A stretch of DNA of 64,000 nucleotides from Taxillus chinensis. Taxonomy: Eukaryota; Streptophyta; Magnoliopsida; Santalales; Loranthaceae. The stretch's first letter is position 1; each line of letters starts with the position of its first letter. Both the position numbers and the translations under genes were made by a program. The stretch lies in the NCBI GenBank assembly GCA_023512835.1, contig CM042092.1:50102400-50166399 (forward strand), written 5' to 3'. Under the pieces are notes generated by a model. It made no database searches. It was not told the origin of the DNA and was given only the letters and a program-made list of their open reading frames with translations. This document shows positions 11,746 through 23,312 of this stretch, piece after piece.

Positions 11746-13916
11746 CAGAGCAAGTTCTATTTGTTCTAAGTAGAGATCCCACTCTTTCAATCTCAGAAAT
11801 GGCCGAAGAAAGCAGTATGCTATTCAACACTCGCCTTAACTCCGGAGGTGCACAGGAGCCCATCCCGAATCGAAGCAGCAGTGAAAATGTCGACCCACCT
11901 CAACCTGCTGCTGCCGCCGCTTCTCAACCACGGAGTTCTGGCTTTACTTGATGAAACCGCCCAAATTCACACCTGAGCTTTTCTCCCAGTGGAAAGCTCG
12001 CATGAAGATGTTTATGGTATGCCATGATCATCTTATGTGGCCATGTCTTCATCAGGAGATTCCAATTCCGATGACTATCGGAGAACATGGAGTTAGGAGG
12101 CCAAAGACAGATGCTGAACTTAGCAACGATGAAAGAGCCTGGCAGTGCGCTAGTGAAAAGGCTCTGGCTTATGTTACATCGTCTTTGGATTCCGAGGCTT
12201 TCACGGACGTCCAGGGCTGCACGACAGCAAAAGCTGTTTGGGACAAACTGACAATCCTCTATGAGGGGAGTCAGTCCCAGATGCAGAATGTGATCTGTAC
12301 TCTCAGACAGAACTTTGAGAGTTTTAATCATAAACCGGGCGAATCACTCGAAAGCATCTATTGGAGATTCGGCAAACTCATTCTTGAGCTAAAGATTATC
12401 AATGAGCACTATTCTCAATCCCAGATCAATGACAAGTTCTTTCACTCCTTGCCGGATCGCTACTACTCCAAACAACTCCAGATGCAATCAGACAAGAACT
12501 GGCAGTATGTTCCCCTTGAAGAACTATATGGAGAGCTGCGGACTCACGAAGTCAGGTTTAAGTACTCTGACAGGGATGAGAAAATAGCTCGGAAAGAAAA
12601 GGGGGTAGCTCTCAAAGCTACAGAATGTCTAAACATACTGAGGAATGATGATACGGACGTGTCCGAGAATTCTGATTCTGACGAGGAGGAGGAGATAGCC
12701 CTTCTTGTCAAATCCTTTGAGCGATTCCTACGGAAAAGCAGAAAAGGGTTCAGAAGACGCTCATCATCATCTTTCCAAAGGAAGGAGCGACCGGAGTCCA
12801 GTTCCCATGAATGCTTCAACTGTGGGAAAACCGGTCACTGGGCCAAGGAATGCAGGTCCAAATCAAAAGTAGCCGAGAAAAGTGACAGGGTAACTCCTCG
12901 GCGCTCCACCTCAGACAACAGCAAGAACAAGAAGAAGGCGCTCGTGACAAAATACATGAGTGGCTCAGAAGAAGAGGAGGAATCCTCGGATGATGAGCCA
13001 ACCACTAAGCCGAACGTCTGCCTCATGGCAAGTACTGAGGTACCTTCTATCTTCGAGCTCCTGAGTAAATTAGAATCTCTTACTACTGCATGTGATCATG
13101 AAAAGAATGAGAGACTAATAATTACTCAAATGTACAAAGATATGGAAAGTCAGAATAAACGTCTTGAATTTACCATTAATAGACTCGAAAAGGACATGAC
13201 TGACTTCAGAGGAAAAGAAGCTTGGTATCATGATCTAAGAGCTGAAAATCATTTGTTAAATACCAATCTCTCAGGCCTAAAAGTTATAGTAAAAAGACTC
13301 GAAAATGAACTGGAGCAGGAAAAGGAGATAAACCGTAAGTGGCTAAAATCCGGGGAAATAGTCTCTAACTTTAGGACTGATCCTGACGACATTCGAGTCA
13401 AACCTGGCCTAGGTTCCGAGTCATCAACATCCATAGCTCAAGCTACTGAGTGTCCTCCGGATTTCACTCCTAAACTAACCAACTTATATCCTGTTAGTAC
13501 ATCTAAACCGTTGGATGGTTTCATTTCAGGTGGCACCATAGTTTATGACTGTGGAGTCGAGGTCATATCTGCACTTCCCGAAGCAGTAGCACCCGTAACT
13601 AAAGATGAAGGGAAGGCTGCTGCAGTTAAAACCAAAACTGTAGCACCCAAAAAGAAAGACAAGGCTAAGGCTGATGCATCTAGGGCCAAGAGCGCGTCAC
13701 CCAAACGCAATGGATTAGGCCACATGGAACAGAGTAGAAAGTCCGTAAAATCTAAGAGACCTGTATCTCCTGTTTGTACTTCACATTATAGTGTCTGTTC
13801 CATCCGTAGGGAAATAGGTCATTATCACTATGAATGTTGGAGTTTATCTGATAACTGGCTTTGTAATCAATTTCATATCAATAAAGATCGGTTAAACAAA
13901 AAGTCCCGGCATTGGG
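11746..13916 (+). pseudogene. Element E gag (copia, SIRE type), head-to-head with its pol
   Basis: Gag of the same copia family as element C, forming the particle coat. The start is ATG 11,799 ([17 protein letters not shown]). A one-base deletion near 11,950 shifts the frame relative to C, after which it is open to 13,930. Capsid part: KFTPELFSQWKARMKMFM, then LESIYWRFGKLILELK. A zinc knuckle CFNCGKTGHWAKEC lies near 12,812-12,853. Then comes a Lys/Glu/Asp-rich and coiled-coil stretch (ENHLLNTNLSGLKVIVKRLENELEQ shape) and a Lys/Ala-rich tail. Homology to C (35,543 to about 37,690) stops near 13,900, where the host LTR F resumes. The 5' LTR and most of the primer site are missing: the junction at 11,745-11,748 falls within the tatcagagc primer motif. 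Confidence 0.86.
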
Positions 13917-14189
13917 TTCCCATATCATAAATAAGATAATCTGATTTTTGGGGATTTTTCTGAGATGTCTAACCCCACTTTCCAAAAATTCACCACTACG
14001 AACTTTTGGGTTTTTCTGAGATTTTAGACTAAAACCCAATTTTCACATTTTGAAATAGTGGGAATTAATTTTTCTAGTATTTTTCTTTGAATCCAAATGG
14101 GGGGTATTTCGTTATTTACATTGTAACTTAGATACTTAAATGTGTAGATGGGTATAGGTGGCAATGTAAATAGGTCCAGTCCAGTGCTG

Positions 14190-14475
14190 TACAGTGTCCA
14201 GTTACACTGCAGAAGCTGCGACTCGTAGCTCAGAACTGCAGCGCGCCTCAGAGACTCGTAGCGGGAGCTGTGACTCGTAGCTGCATAGCGCGCCTCGAAG
14301 ACTCGAAGCGGGTCTTTGATCTTCGACCTACGAGGCTACGAACTTCGATTCCTTCGGCTACGAACTTCGAACTTCGGACTACGGGTCTACGAATCTACGA
14401 ACTACGAACCTTCGAACTACGAACTACGAACCTACGAACTACAGGTCTACGAACTACGACCCTATGACCCAGAAC
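14190..14475. repeat. TACGAAC-type minisatellite inside LTR F
   Basis: Degenerate tandem array of 7-11 base units built on ctacgaac(t/c) and ttcgaac, preceded by gactcgtagc and gcgcgcctc repeats. It lies within the solo LTR and is much more GC-rich than its surroundings. Confidence 0.85.
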
Positions 14476-15428
14476 TTCGGATTTTCGTCAGTTCGACCCA
14501 GTAACGCGCCCAGGGTACTGTTCATCGTCGTTTTTGCCTATTCTTCGTCTGGAATCAACCCAGTAACCCCCCAGACACGCACAAACACGCATCCTATGCA
14601 ACAGACTGTGATATTTACCTCAAAATGCGTCCAGAACGCCTCTAAATCGCACGGAAACAACAGAAACACGCATCAAATTCTAGATTTCTAGAAATCTAGA
14701 TCTAAACCCAAATTTCCATGGTTAACTTATCAACCCTCATGAAAAACACAATTAATTAACCCCAAAATCACAGAAACATATATCCACAATGATATAAAAT
14801 AGTTCTTAACCACAAATCTTATGTTAAACCATTAGATCTAACCCAAAATTGGTTTTCCCCAAATTCTAGGGTTCATGCTCAATTTCATAAATCATGATAA
14901 ATTCCTGCATACCAAGCAAAGAATCAAGATAAAAAGTTCAAGGACACCTACTTGAAGTGAATCTTTGAGCTCCACGAACCCAAATCGCCCCAAATCGCCA
15001 AGGCTTCCAAGCTCTCTTAAGCTCTCTCTCTCAAACGCACAAACGTGAAACGTAAAGTGAAAGCTTCCTCTTTTTTTTTGCTGCTATTTATATTTCTGTC
15101 AGTCAACCGACCTAGTCAACCATTGACCCAGTCAATAATTGACCTCCCAGGCCCCGAACTCCAAATTGAGTCAAACTACAGTCAAAACGCTCGAAATGAC
15201 GAGCACAACACTAAACAGATATTATTACACCCAAATGACCGCCCAAATGCAAAGTCAACCAATAAACCTTGAAAAGTCAACAATCGGGTCAAACGGGGCC
15301 CCGACTCAGAATCGGGCCCAAGTACAGTCAAAATGCTCACATCAACGACTACACTACTGTCCAGATAGTTACATTCCCATAGAATGACTATCTCTCAAAA
15401 CTACCTGAATACGAGTCTTTACACTGCA

Positions 15429-16030
15429 TGTCCTAGGAAAGAACGAACATCTTGAACACAAGTAGGATAGGTTAAAGATGTAATAAGATCAATTTTTGAT
15501 TTATCTACCTCTATACCATGCTTGGAAATTACATGTCCTAGAACTATGCCTTTTTCAACCATAAAATGACACTTTTCAAAATTAAGCACAAGGTTTTTAT
15601 CAATGCAATAACGCAAAACATTACCTAGGCTAGAGAGACATTCATCAAATGAGGAGCCATAAATAGTAAAATCATCCATAAATACTTCCATGCAATTCTC
15701 AAGAAAATCAGAAAATATACTCATCATACATATTTGGAAAGTACCAGGGGCATTACAAAGACCGAATGACATCCTTCTATAGGCAAAAGTACCAAATGGG
15801 CAAGTGAATGTAGTCTTCTCTTGGTCCTCTGGAGCAATGGGAACCTGAAAATAGCCAGAAAAACCATCCAAGAAGCAATAATGTGTCCTACCTGCCAGTC
15901 TCTCTAACATTTGGTCAATGAAAGGGAGTGGGAAGTGGTCCTTGCGAGTGACACCATTAAGTCTCCTATAATCAATGCATACTCGCCAACTATTCTGGAC
16001 TCGCATAGGAACCAACTCCTCCCTCTCATT
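15429..16030 (-). pseudogene. Reverse transcriptase of element B
   Basis: Central RT domain of the Athila-like element. Motifs in order on the - strand: VQNSWRVCIDYRRLN, HYCFLDGFSGYFQVP (first catalytic Asp), TFAYRRMSFGLCNAPGTFQ, and the active site EVFMDDFTIYG with both aspartates. It ends at RSFLGH where solo LTR F was inserted; the continuation is at 6,782-7,316. A frameshift near 16,025, in a gagaggga stretch, separates it from the protease/RT-start frame at 15,904-17,592. Otherwise conserved. Confidence 0.9.
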
Positions 16031-17592
16031 TTCACCACAGTGAACCCAGTCTTTTTGGGTTCCACTTGGACAGGACTAACCCACTGAAAATCATAGATAA
16101 GATAAATAATGCCAGCTGCAAATAATTTTTCTACCTCTTTCTTTACAACTTCTGACAAAGTGGGGTTTAGCCTCCTTTGGGGCTGCCTCACTGGTTTAAC
16201 ACCATCTTCTAAGAAAATCCTATGCATGTAAGTGGATGGGCTAAGTCTAGGAATATCAGCTAATGTCCAACCTATTGCCTTAATATTGTCCCTCAAGAGA
16301 GCCAGCAGTTTGGTCTCTTGGTCTGGTAGGAGATTACTAGCAATGATAACAGGCAATCTATCTCCATTCATCAAATATGCATATTTCAAATTATTAGGCA
16401 AAGGTTTCAACTCAAGTGTAGGTGGGTGTTGTATGGAAGGAAGCATGCTAGGTGTAGACATTTGTGCACAAGAAGAAATAGAGTGAACATGTGCAACATC
16501 ATCAGAAAACAAAGCATTCAATCCATTAACATTATCCACCTCATCATTAAAATCATTCACATCACTGAAATCAAGGTCAGAATCAATATCATATGGTGGT
16601 TCAGTGTATGAGAGGAATAAGACACTATGTTCACTAGAGGGATGCTTCATGGAGTCTAAAATATTAAATTTAATAATTTCGTCACCAAACTCCATAGAAA
16701 GCGTACCTTGGTAAACATCAATGATGGTCTTGGCAGTTTTTAGGAATGACCTGCCAAGAATGATAGGGGCGTGTGAGTTCGCCAAGTCCTCCTCCATGTT
16801 GAGAACATAGAAATCAGCAGGAAAGATGGCATCTCTCACTCTAATTAGAACATCCTTAAGAACGCCTATTGGTCCAACTATGGATCTATTAGCCAATTGG
16901 ACTACCACCTGTGTTGGCTTAAGCTCCCCAATGTGAAGAGAGGAGTAGACAGAATATGGCATGACATTGATAGAGGCACCCAAGTCACACAAAGCATCAG
17001 AAAAGTGAAGTGTCCCAATGGTACATGAAATAGTGAAGGTGCCAGGGTCTTCACACTTCGGAGGCATGGGAGGAGAATGTGTGATGAGTGCTAAGACTAT
17101 TCTCCCAAGGTTGACCCTTTCAACTTCTTTTAGGCTTCTTCTTCTGTTGATACATAATTCCTTCAAGAATTTAGCAAATCGAGGAATTTGCTTGATGGCC
17201 TCCAAGAGTGGAATGTTGATCTCCACCCTTTTAAATATATCTAGAACCTCCTGCTGAATTGCCTCATTTGTCATCTTCTTGTTTTGAATAGCCTTATATG
17301 GGAATGAAAGAGGTCTAGAGGTGGTCTCCTTCTCCTGCTTCAGCTCTTTTTCCTTGATCTCTGGTTCCTCAGTGGTTAAGGTAGGGGGTGGCCCCTTGGC
17401 TAGTGGTGCAAATCCTGGTGGAGTAGATGGAACCTGTGGATCTCCAGTTTGCTTGCCACTCCTCAAAGTGATAGAACTGACATTCCCCTTAGGATTGGGA
17501 GTAGTCTGAGAGGCAAGTGTGTTCTGCTGATGACTAGTGATCTCATGTACAGCAGTGGCCATCTGACTTATTTGCATCTTGAGTTCCTTCAA
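16016..17592 (-). pseudogene. Protease and RT start of element B
   Basis: N-terminal pol region. After a Pro/Glu/Lys-rich lead (about residues 40-110) comes the aspartic protease with the motif LCDLGASINVMPYS (Asp in DLGA, typical for Athila/Tat) and later HAPIILGRSFLKTAKTIIDV. A long acidic linker (DSDLDFSDVNDFNDEVDN) follows, then the RT N-terminus (GIIYLIYDFQWVSPVQVEPKK). The frame ends in a frameshift near 16,025. Three stops lie between this frame and gag (17,593-17,652), so Gag and Pol are not fused as written. Confidence 0.87.
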
Positions 17593-17652
17593 CTCATTCT
17601 ATTGGTTGAGCACAATCTACTGAAGGAGATTAAAGTTATCTAGTTCTGCCTT

Positions 17653-18843
17653 TTATTGAGGATGAGCTTGCTGTTGACCATTCGATGTTGGCCCCTCAGG
17701 CCTCTTCTGAAAATTCTGAGGATATGGAGGTCTCTGAGGTTGCCCTGTCCCATAGCGAAGATTGGGATGATCTCTCCACCCTGGATTATATGTCTGTGAG
17801 AATGGATCATATTTCTGCTGAGGGGGACGTTGTTGCTGCTGCTCATATGGGTGACCTGGAAAGATGCCATTGCACTCTTTTGTCTCCTGAAGTTGTGGAC
17901 ATGCATCAGTAGGGTGATCAGTGGCGGTGCAAATTCCACAAACTTTCGCAGGACTAGTGAGGGCTGGTAAGGCTAAGGCCATCTGCCTTATCATAATAGA
18001 GATCTCATCAAGTTTGTGCGCCTCAAGGCTAGGCTGTGTGCTGGGGCTCACATGGTGGACTCCTCGCTGTGTAGGCAACGCTCGATCTCTAAATTGCTGC
18101 GTATTCTGTGCCATTTTGTCAATGAAAGCTCTTGCATCCACTGGTGTTTTATCAACTAGGGCTCCTCCTGCAGCTGCATCTACCATGCTCCTCTCCATAG
18201 ATGTAAGACCCTCATAGAAGTACTGGATGAGGAGTTGGTCGCTAATTTGGTGATGTGGACAACTAGCAACCAACTTCTTGAAGCGCTCCCAATGCTCGTA
18301 CATCGTCTCACTATGTCCCTGTTTGATGCCTGAGATCTCCTTCTGGATTGTTGTGGTCCTCGATGCTGGGAAGAATCGATTCAAAAATAATTTCTTCAAC
18401 TCGTTCCAACATGTGACATCTTCTGGTTGCAAGTAATACAACCAATCTCTTGCAGCTCCATCAAGTGAGAATGGGAAAGCTCTCAACTTGATCTGATCTT
18501 CTGGGACATTGCGGGGCTTCATGGTTGAGCAGACCACATTGAACTCCTTAAGATGCTTGTGTGGGTCTTCTCCAGATAACCCATGAAACTTGGGAAGAAG
18601 ATGTATAAGACCAGATCTGAGCTCGAAGTCAGTCTCCAAAGCTGGGTAGGCAATACACGTCAGTTGATAGTTGATGTCTGGTGCTGCCAACTCTCGGATG
18701 GTGCGGTTGTACTCTCCGTTTAGCCCTGCCATTGTTGGTGAGGGGCTTTCTTCCTTTACTTGAGTATGTCGAAGACGAGTCCTCAAGTTCCGCTCAACTT
18801 CTGGATCCAAATCTAGTAGTTCCCCTGAAGTGGATCGTGTCAT
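17653..18843 (-). CDS. gag of element B (Athila type)
   Basis: 396-residue open frame from ATG at 18,843. The capsid domain (about residues 75-260) shows LPKFHGLSGEDPHKHLKEF, then FPFSLDGAARDWLYYLQP, LFLNRFFPASRTTTIQKEI and MYEHWERFKKLVASCPHH, a pattern typical of Athila/Tat Gag. A zinc-knuckle-like CGICTATDHPTDAC follows near residue 305, then a Gln/Pro-rich tail. Uninterrupted, unlike A's gag. It lies about 400 bases after the primer site, in element order. Likely function: coat of the virus-like particle; whether it is expressed cannot be seen. Confidence 0.9.
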   Translation of the reverse strand: MTRSTSGELLDLDPEVERNLRTRLRHTQVKEESPSPTMAGLNGEYNRTIRELAAPDINYQLTCIAYPALETDFELRSGLIHLLPKFHGLSGEDPHKHLKEFNVVCSTMKPRNVPEDQIKLRAFPFSLDGAARDWLYYLQPEDVTCWNELKKLFLNRFFPASRTTTIQKEISGIKQGHSETMYEHWERFKKLVASCPHHQISDQLLIQYFYEGLTSMERSMVDAAAGGALVDKTPVDARAFIDKMAQNTQQFRDRALPTQRGVHHVSPSTQPSLEAHKLDEISIMIRQMALALPALTSPAKVCGICTATDHPTDACPQLQETKECNGIFPGHPYEQQQQRPPQQKYDPFSQTYNPGWRDHPNLRYGTGQPQRPPYPQNFQKRPEGPTSNGQQQAHPQ

Positions 18844-19220
18844 AAAACTGCAAAAAAAAAAAAATTAAGAGGAACAAAAGAGAAAATAAAATAAAATAAA
18901 ATAAAAAACCTGCAAAAAATAAAATAAAAAAACCTGCAAAAAATAAAATTATGAGAAAAAAGGAAATAAAACGAAATAGGAAACTTGTTAGAAAAGGAAA
19001 CCTGCAAAGAAAAAAAAGAAACTTTAGAAAAATGAAAACTTTTTTTTTATTTTTAAATAAAATAAATAAATAAAATAAAATAAAATAAAATAAAAAAGGA
19101 AACCTGCAAAAACAAAGACAAGAAACTACTGGGTAAGTCCGAACAAAATAATAAATAAATTAAAATAAAAACAAATAATAAAACAAGCAAGAAAATGAAT
19201 TGAATCAAATTTAATGCCTC
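18844..19220 (-). other. Element B untranslated leader
   Basis: A-rich (+ strand) low-complexity sequence with repeated aaaataaaataaaa and cctgcaaaaa blocks. No gene seen. Confidence 0.7.
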
Positions 19221-19221
19221 C

Positions 19222-19239
19222 CTGGCAATGGCGCCAATT
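19222..19239 (-). other. Primer binding site of element B
   Basis: On the - strand tggcgccattgccaggga follows the LTR end after a short spacer. It is one base off the tggcgccgttgcc site of Athila/Tat elements and of element D. Confidence 0.85.
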
Positions 19240-20296
19240 TGAAAAGGGCATTTATCGCACACGCATTCCAAATAAAATTTAAACTAAGTATAGCTAGTGG
19301 CTTAACCTAGATCGTTCTCTACCGGAGGACTTATAAAATTCAATTCAACTTATTTAATTACTTGTTAAACAAAAACTAATGAAAAAAATAAATGGAAAAT
19401 TGAGGGATTTTTGATTGAATGAAAATTAATTAAAGCAAAGATTTTTAACTAAAAAAAATTCAATTAATCAAAGATGTAACCGGTTTAACTTCACACCTGA
19501 ATGCTGTTTATCACTATCCCAAAAGATTAATTAGATAAATTATGGCCCCATAATTCAAATGCATCAAGACACCATGAATACAATCAAATTATGAATTTAT
19601 TTCAACCAGAATAATTATGAATTAATTCTCGAAAGACTGCCTGTTCCCTACGAAACAAATCTTCCCACTCAGATAGAATAATAACACACGATGAATTGCT
19701 AAATCAACACTCAACCGAGATATTAAATCAACAAATCAAAGAGATAGAGAATTAAATCATAGGACATAAAATACCAAATTAAATGTTAAAACATGGATTC
19801 AAAACAAGCATCCAAAGTGCTGCGCTAAACCGATTACAAAATACTTACCCCGCCATGGGTTGAAAAATCACAAATCTGTTCAGAAAAATTAACACAGCAA
19901 AATTAAAACAGAATTAAGAAAAATAGGCTACAAATAATTAAATATTTAGTCTTGAACTCGATCCGAATCTTCAATATTCGTCGCGCTATCTTTTTTTCAA
20001 TTTTTGCTCGGACAAACAGCTGCACGAGAGGTGGACTTCGCACGAGACGCTGGAGGAAAATTTGCTGCGCAGATGATGGTGATGTCGCTGCTTGGTGAAG
20101 CCGTGATGGAGATGGGTGATATGACGTGGAGAGGCTAGACTTATGCTGCTGTGCGTGAAGAGGTATTGATGGAAGAGAGGGCTGTATCGTGGAGGTTGGT
20201 GGAGAAAAGATGGTGCGATGGTGATGGGCGTAGAGATGCTACGCGATGGCTTCACACTGGAGAGAAGCTGCGCGTGCCTTGTTTTTTTAGGGCCTG

Positions 20297-20328
<32 letters not shown>

Positions 20329-20675
20329 AATCCAAATCCCGTGCAATTTCCACTTTTCAATTTCTCGAACCTACTTGCACAACAAGCAAACAATAAAACA
20401 ATAAAATAATAATAATAATAATTAACACAAAATATTAAATTAAAAACCAAAACAATTAAAATAATCAATTAAGCCCAGAGAATTAATATTAAAATTAGAA
20501 TAATCAAATTAAACATTAAAGACCACCAAAATTAATATTAAATCTATAAAAATAAATAAAACATTAAATAATTGAAATTGGAGAAAACTATTATAAAAAT
20601 GCATTAATTCAATAAAATATTTAATTAAAGCCCATAAATTATATGCAAATTTAATGACAAATTACACAGTTATCA
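19240..20675 (-). repeat. LTR of element B (5' LTR of the - strand element)
   Basis: 1,436 bp partner of 2,524-4,040. Most of the length difference comes from shorter CA and TAA runs. Other differences are few by eye. Confidence 0.9.
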
Positions 20676-21502
20676 AGGAACTGGAAAGCCTACCGCCAAG
20701 GAGAGGCGTGGAATTTTTAATAGAATTGCTTCCCCAAACAGTGTCTATAAGGTTGGCAGCACACAGGATGACAGCCACAAAGCTTAAAGAACTCAAGAAG
20801 CAACTGGATGAATTACTGGCTAAGGGGTTTATTAGGAGAAGTACCTCTCCTTGGGGTGCTCCAGTATTGTTCGCTAAGAAAGTCGATGGTTCCCTTCGTT
20901 TATGTATTGATTATCAGAAATTGAATCAAGTGACGGTGAAAAATCGGTATCCACTACCGAGAATTGATGATTTATTCGATCAATTCAGGGATGCTAAATG
21001 GTTTTCCAAAATTGACCTGTAATCTAGATATCATCAACTACGAGTGCAGGAGGAAGACATTCTGAAGACGGCATTCAATTGTCAATATGGGCACTATGAA
21101 TGGTTGGGCATGCCATTTGGACTCACGAATACACCAGCGGTTCTTATGGGCTTAATGAACCAGATCTTTGCTCCTTACTTGGATCTAATCGTTGTGGTTT
21201 TTATCGATGATATCTTGGTATATTCTTAAACCAAAGAGGATCGTGAGGAGCATCTTCAAGTAGTATTGCAGATCTTGCGGGATCAACGGTTGTATGCAAA
21301 AGTTCCCCAAATGTGACTTTTAGTTGCAAAAGGTGAAATTTCTTGGGCATGTGGTGACACCGGAGGGTATATCTGTGGATTCAGGGAAAATAAAGGCAAT
21401 AATGTCTTGGAAGAGACCCACAAATGTCTTTGAAATATGAAGTTTTCTGGGTTTAGCAGGTTATTATAGAAGGTTTGTGAAGGATTTCTCCAAATTAGCC
21501 GC
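20676..21502 (+). pseudogene. Reverse transcriptase of element A
   Basis: RT of the Tekay-type element, continuing the linker broken at 2,523. Motifs: [70 protein letters not shown], and the active site [12 protein letters not shown] with both aspartates present. Stops at 21,020-21,022 (after FSKIDL) and about 21,227-21,229 (after LVYS) break the frame, and a stop and frameshift follow near 21,300. It ends at KDFSKLAA where element D is inserted; the RNase H resumes near 27,630. Confidence 0.88.
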
Positions 21503-22964
21503 TGATAAACCCATTTTATATGCATTTTTGGTATGTGTTCATCCCTTATTTTAATGTATTTTAGAGTCTTTATTGTGTTTGCATTTTGTTTTATTTGATT
21601 AATATGTGTTTTTAGTATTTTTGTTGTGTTTTGGTGTGTTTCGTGTATTTTGGTGTGTTTTGTAGGTACTTGGAGCAATTTGGCCCAAACAAAGCTGAAA
21701 AAGGGCAAAACTGGCATCAAATAATATTGGACAACTAAAAAGTACTTTACACAGGCCATGGTCGCGCAGTGCCTGACCATGGCAGGCGTCTTTTACCGTT
21801 CACGACGAAGTCCTTGCCGTGACCGCAAAATTAATGGCTGCCGACCTTCACAAATATCCAGCGTATTGTCGCCATGGCCATGGTTTTTGGTGGTCATGGC
21901 CTGTGTCGACGACATTTCTCCTTTTTCTTTTTATTTTATATATTTTTCTTAATTATTTTAATGTAATAATTGGGGGACTATATAAGGGTCATGTTTATGT
22001 TAGAGTTAGGGATTCTGAACCATTGGGGAGCTGTCCTTGGCGGCTCAAGAACTATAGCTTTGATTTTAGATTTCTCTTTTGATTTTGGAGAATTTTATGT
22101 GATTTTGGATAAAGAACACATTGATTTTGGGTGAGGATCGTTTGTATGCCTTTGTGACAGGTTGGTTCGCCTTCTTTTCTCCCTTTATAATCCCAATTTC
22201 ATGATTTTATATATAAATATGTTTATTCAAATTGTCATGGGATAATCCGTTCTTCCTAGGGATTGGGGGTAGCCTAATCCCAGTTTCTTAATTGTATGAG
22301 TTTTTATTTAATTATTTCTTATCTTTTTCATAAACGATTTCATTTTATTAATTGAATCCGTGTTTGGGCGTCGCGAACCTATTACATGTCTTGGATAATT
22401 GGGGGAAGGACCGAAAGGTGAACCTCGATTATCGGAACTATAGAATGAGACCTAGGACTTGCGTGTCACGAAAGTAGTTCGTGATCCTAGGAAGAATCAT
22501 GGTTGATCACCTATTAATGGGTTTGATCCTATTTCAGCGGGTCACGAGAGTAGGCCGCTGCTGGGATTAGGCACGCTGCTATTTGCGCGAAAGCGATTGG
22601 CAGTTACATTAGGATCGGCCACCTTCACGTGTTAAAGAATTAATAGGAATAATTAATTAAACCATACAATTAAGGATTGGAAATTGTGGTGAACCTCAGC
22701 CCCTAGACCTTTATTCCCTTATTTTTCCTTTTCTCTAGGATTGTTTTATTTTATTTATTTTAATTTATTTTAATTTATTATTTTTCTTTCTTTTTATTTA
22801 ATTTCTCTACCATTATTTGCTTAGACAATAGAAGCGCAATTAAGTTATAGATATCCAACTGTGTCTCTGTGGGATCGACCCTGACTATTAGTAACTAAGT
22901 TACAGGTTAGTTAGGTTTATAAATATTATTTTGAGAGCGTTGGTGCGACAAAAACGCTATATCA
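21503..22964 (+). repeat. 5' LTR of element D
   Basis: 1,462 bp, tgataaaccc...cgctatatca. Near-identical to 26,061-26,925 over the readable part. Confidence 0.9.
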
Positions 22965-22967
22965 AAT

Positions 22968-22985
22968 TGGCGCCGTTGCCAGGGA
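22968..22985 (+). other. Primer binding site of element D
   Basis: tggcgccgttgccaggga, three bases after the LTR end. Same class as element B's site. Confidence 0.88.
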
Positions 22986-23312
22986 CACGGCAATTTTTGG
23001 GAACTTTAGCCGAACGTGTGAAAATTGGACTAAGCATGTATATATGTGTGTTTGGTTTTGTTTTTTATTTCCTTGTGCGATTTTATTTATTTTATTTGTT
23101 TTTTTATTGTTGTGTTGTTTTTTTTGTTGTTTTGTTTGCTTTTTTTTAAATATTTTGCTAGTGTTTTTTTATTTTATTATTGCTATTTTATTTATTTATT
23201 TGTTAATTTTAGGTGCAGTTTTTTAAAATTATTTGCTGTTTTTTCTTTTCATTTTCTTTTTTTTTCTTCTCTTCTCCTCTCTAATCGGTAGTGTGCTTTA
23301 TTTTATTTGAAA

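Larger units (their letters stand above)
7317..15423 (-). mobile_element. Solo LTR F, Tekay-type, interrupted by element E
   Basis: Seen: an insertion in B's pol flanked by perfect 5-base repeats ctgca (7,312-7,316 and 15,424-15,428). On the - strand it starts tgtaaagactcgtat and ends gggtgtgaca. The start resembles the LTR of A (tgtaatatctcgtat) and the region near 7,700-7,730 matches A's LTR (tcacctactgagctt on the - strand). No primer site, gag or pol of its own is present, so it is a single LTR left by recombination. Its own DNA is 7,317-8,263 and about 13,917-15,423 (roughly 2.45 kb); the middle is element E. Related fragments recur at 29,716-29,960 and 31,720-32,768. Confidence 0.8.
2524..20675 (-). 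mobile_element. Element B: Athila-like Ty3/gypsy, - strand, interrupted by solo LTR F
   Basis: Seen: two long direct LTRs (2,524-4,040 and 19,240-20,675) bounded by tg...ca, with 5-base flanks aggag and aggaa that fit a target duplication with one change. On the - strand from right to left come the primer site, gag, protease, RT, RNase H, integrase, a non-coding stretch, a purine tract and the 3' LTR. Protease of DLGA type, the integrase tail and the tggcgcca(t/c)tgcc primer site fit the Athila/Tat branch. Without the nested F block it is about 10 kb. No env-like ORF is seen between integrase and 3' LTR. Most ORFs are long, with only a few lesions, so B is clearly younger than A. Confidence 0.88.

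Noticed and set aside
14270..14504. LRTTxLRT-type repeat protein
   Set aside because: Shadow of the TACGAAC minisatellite in several frames; no start or codon context.
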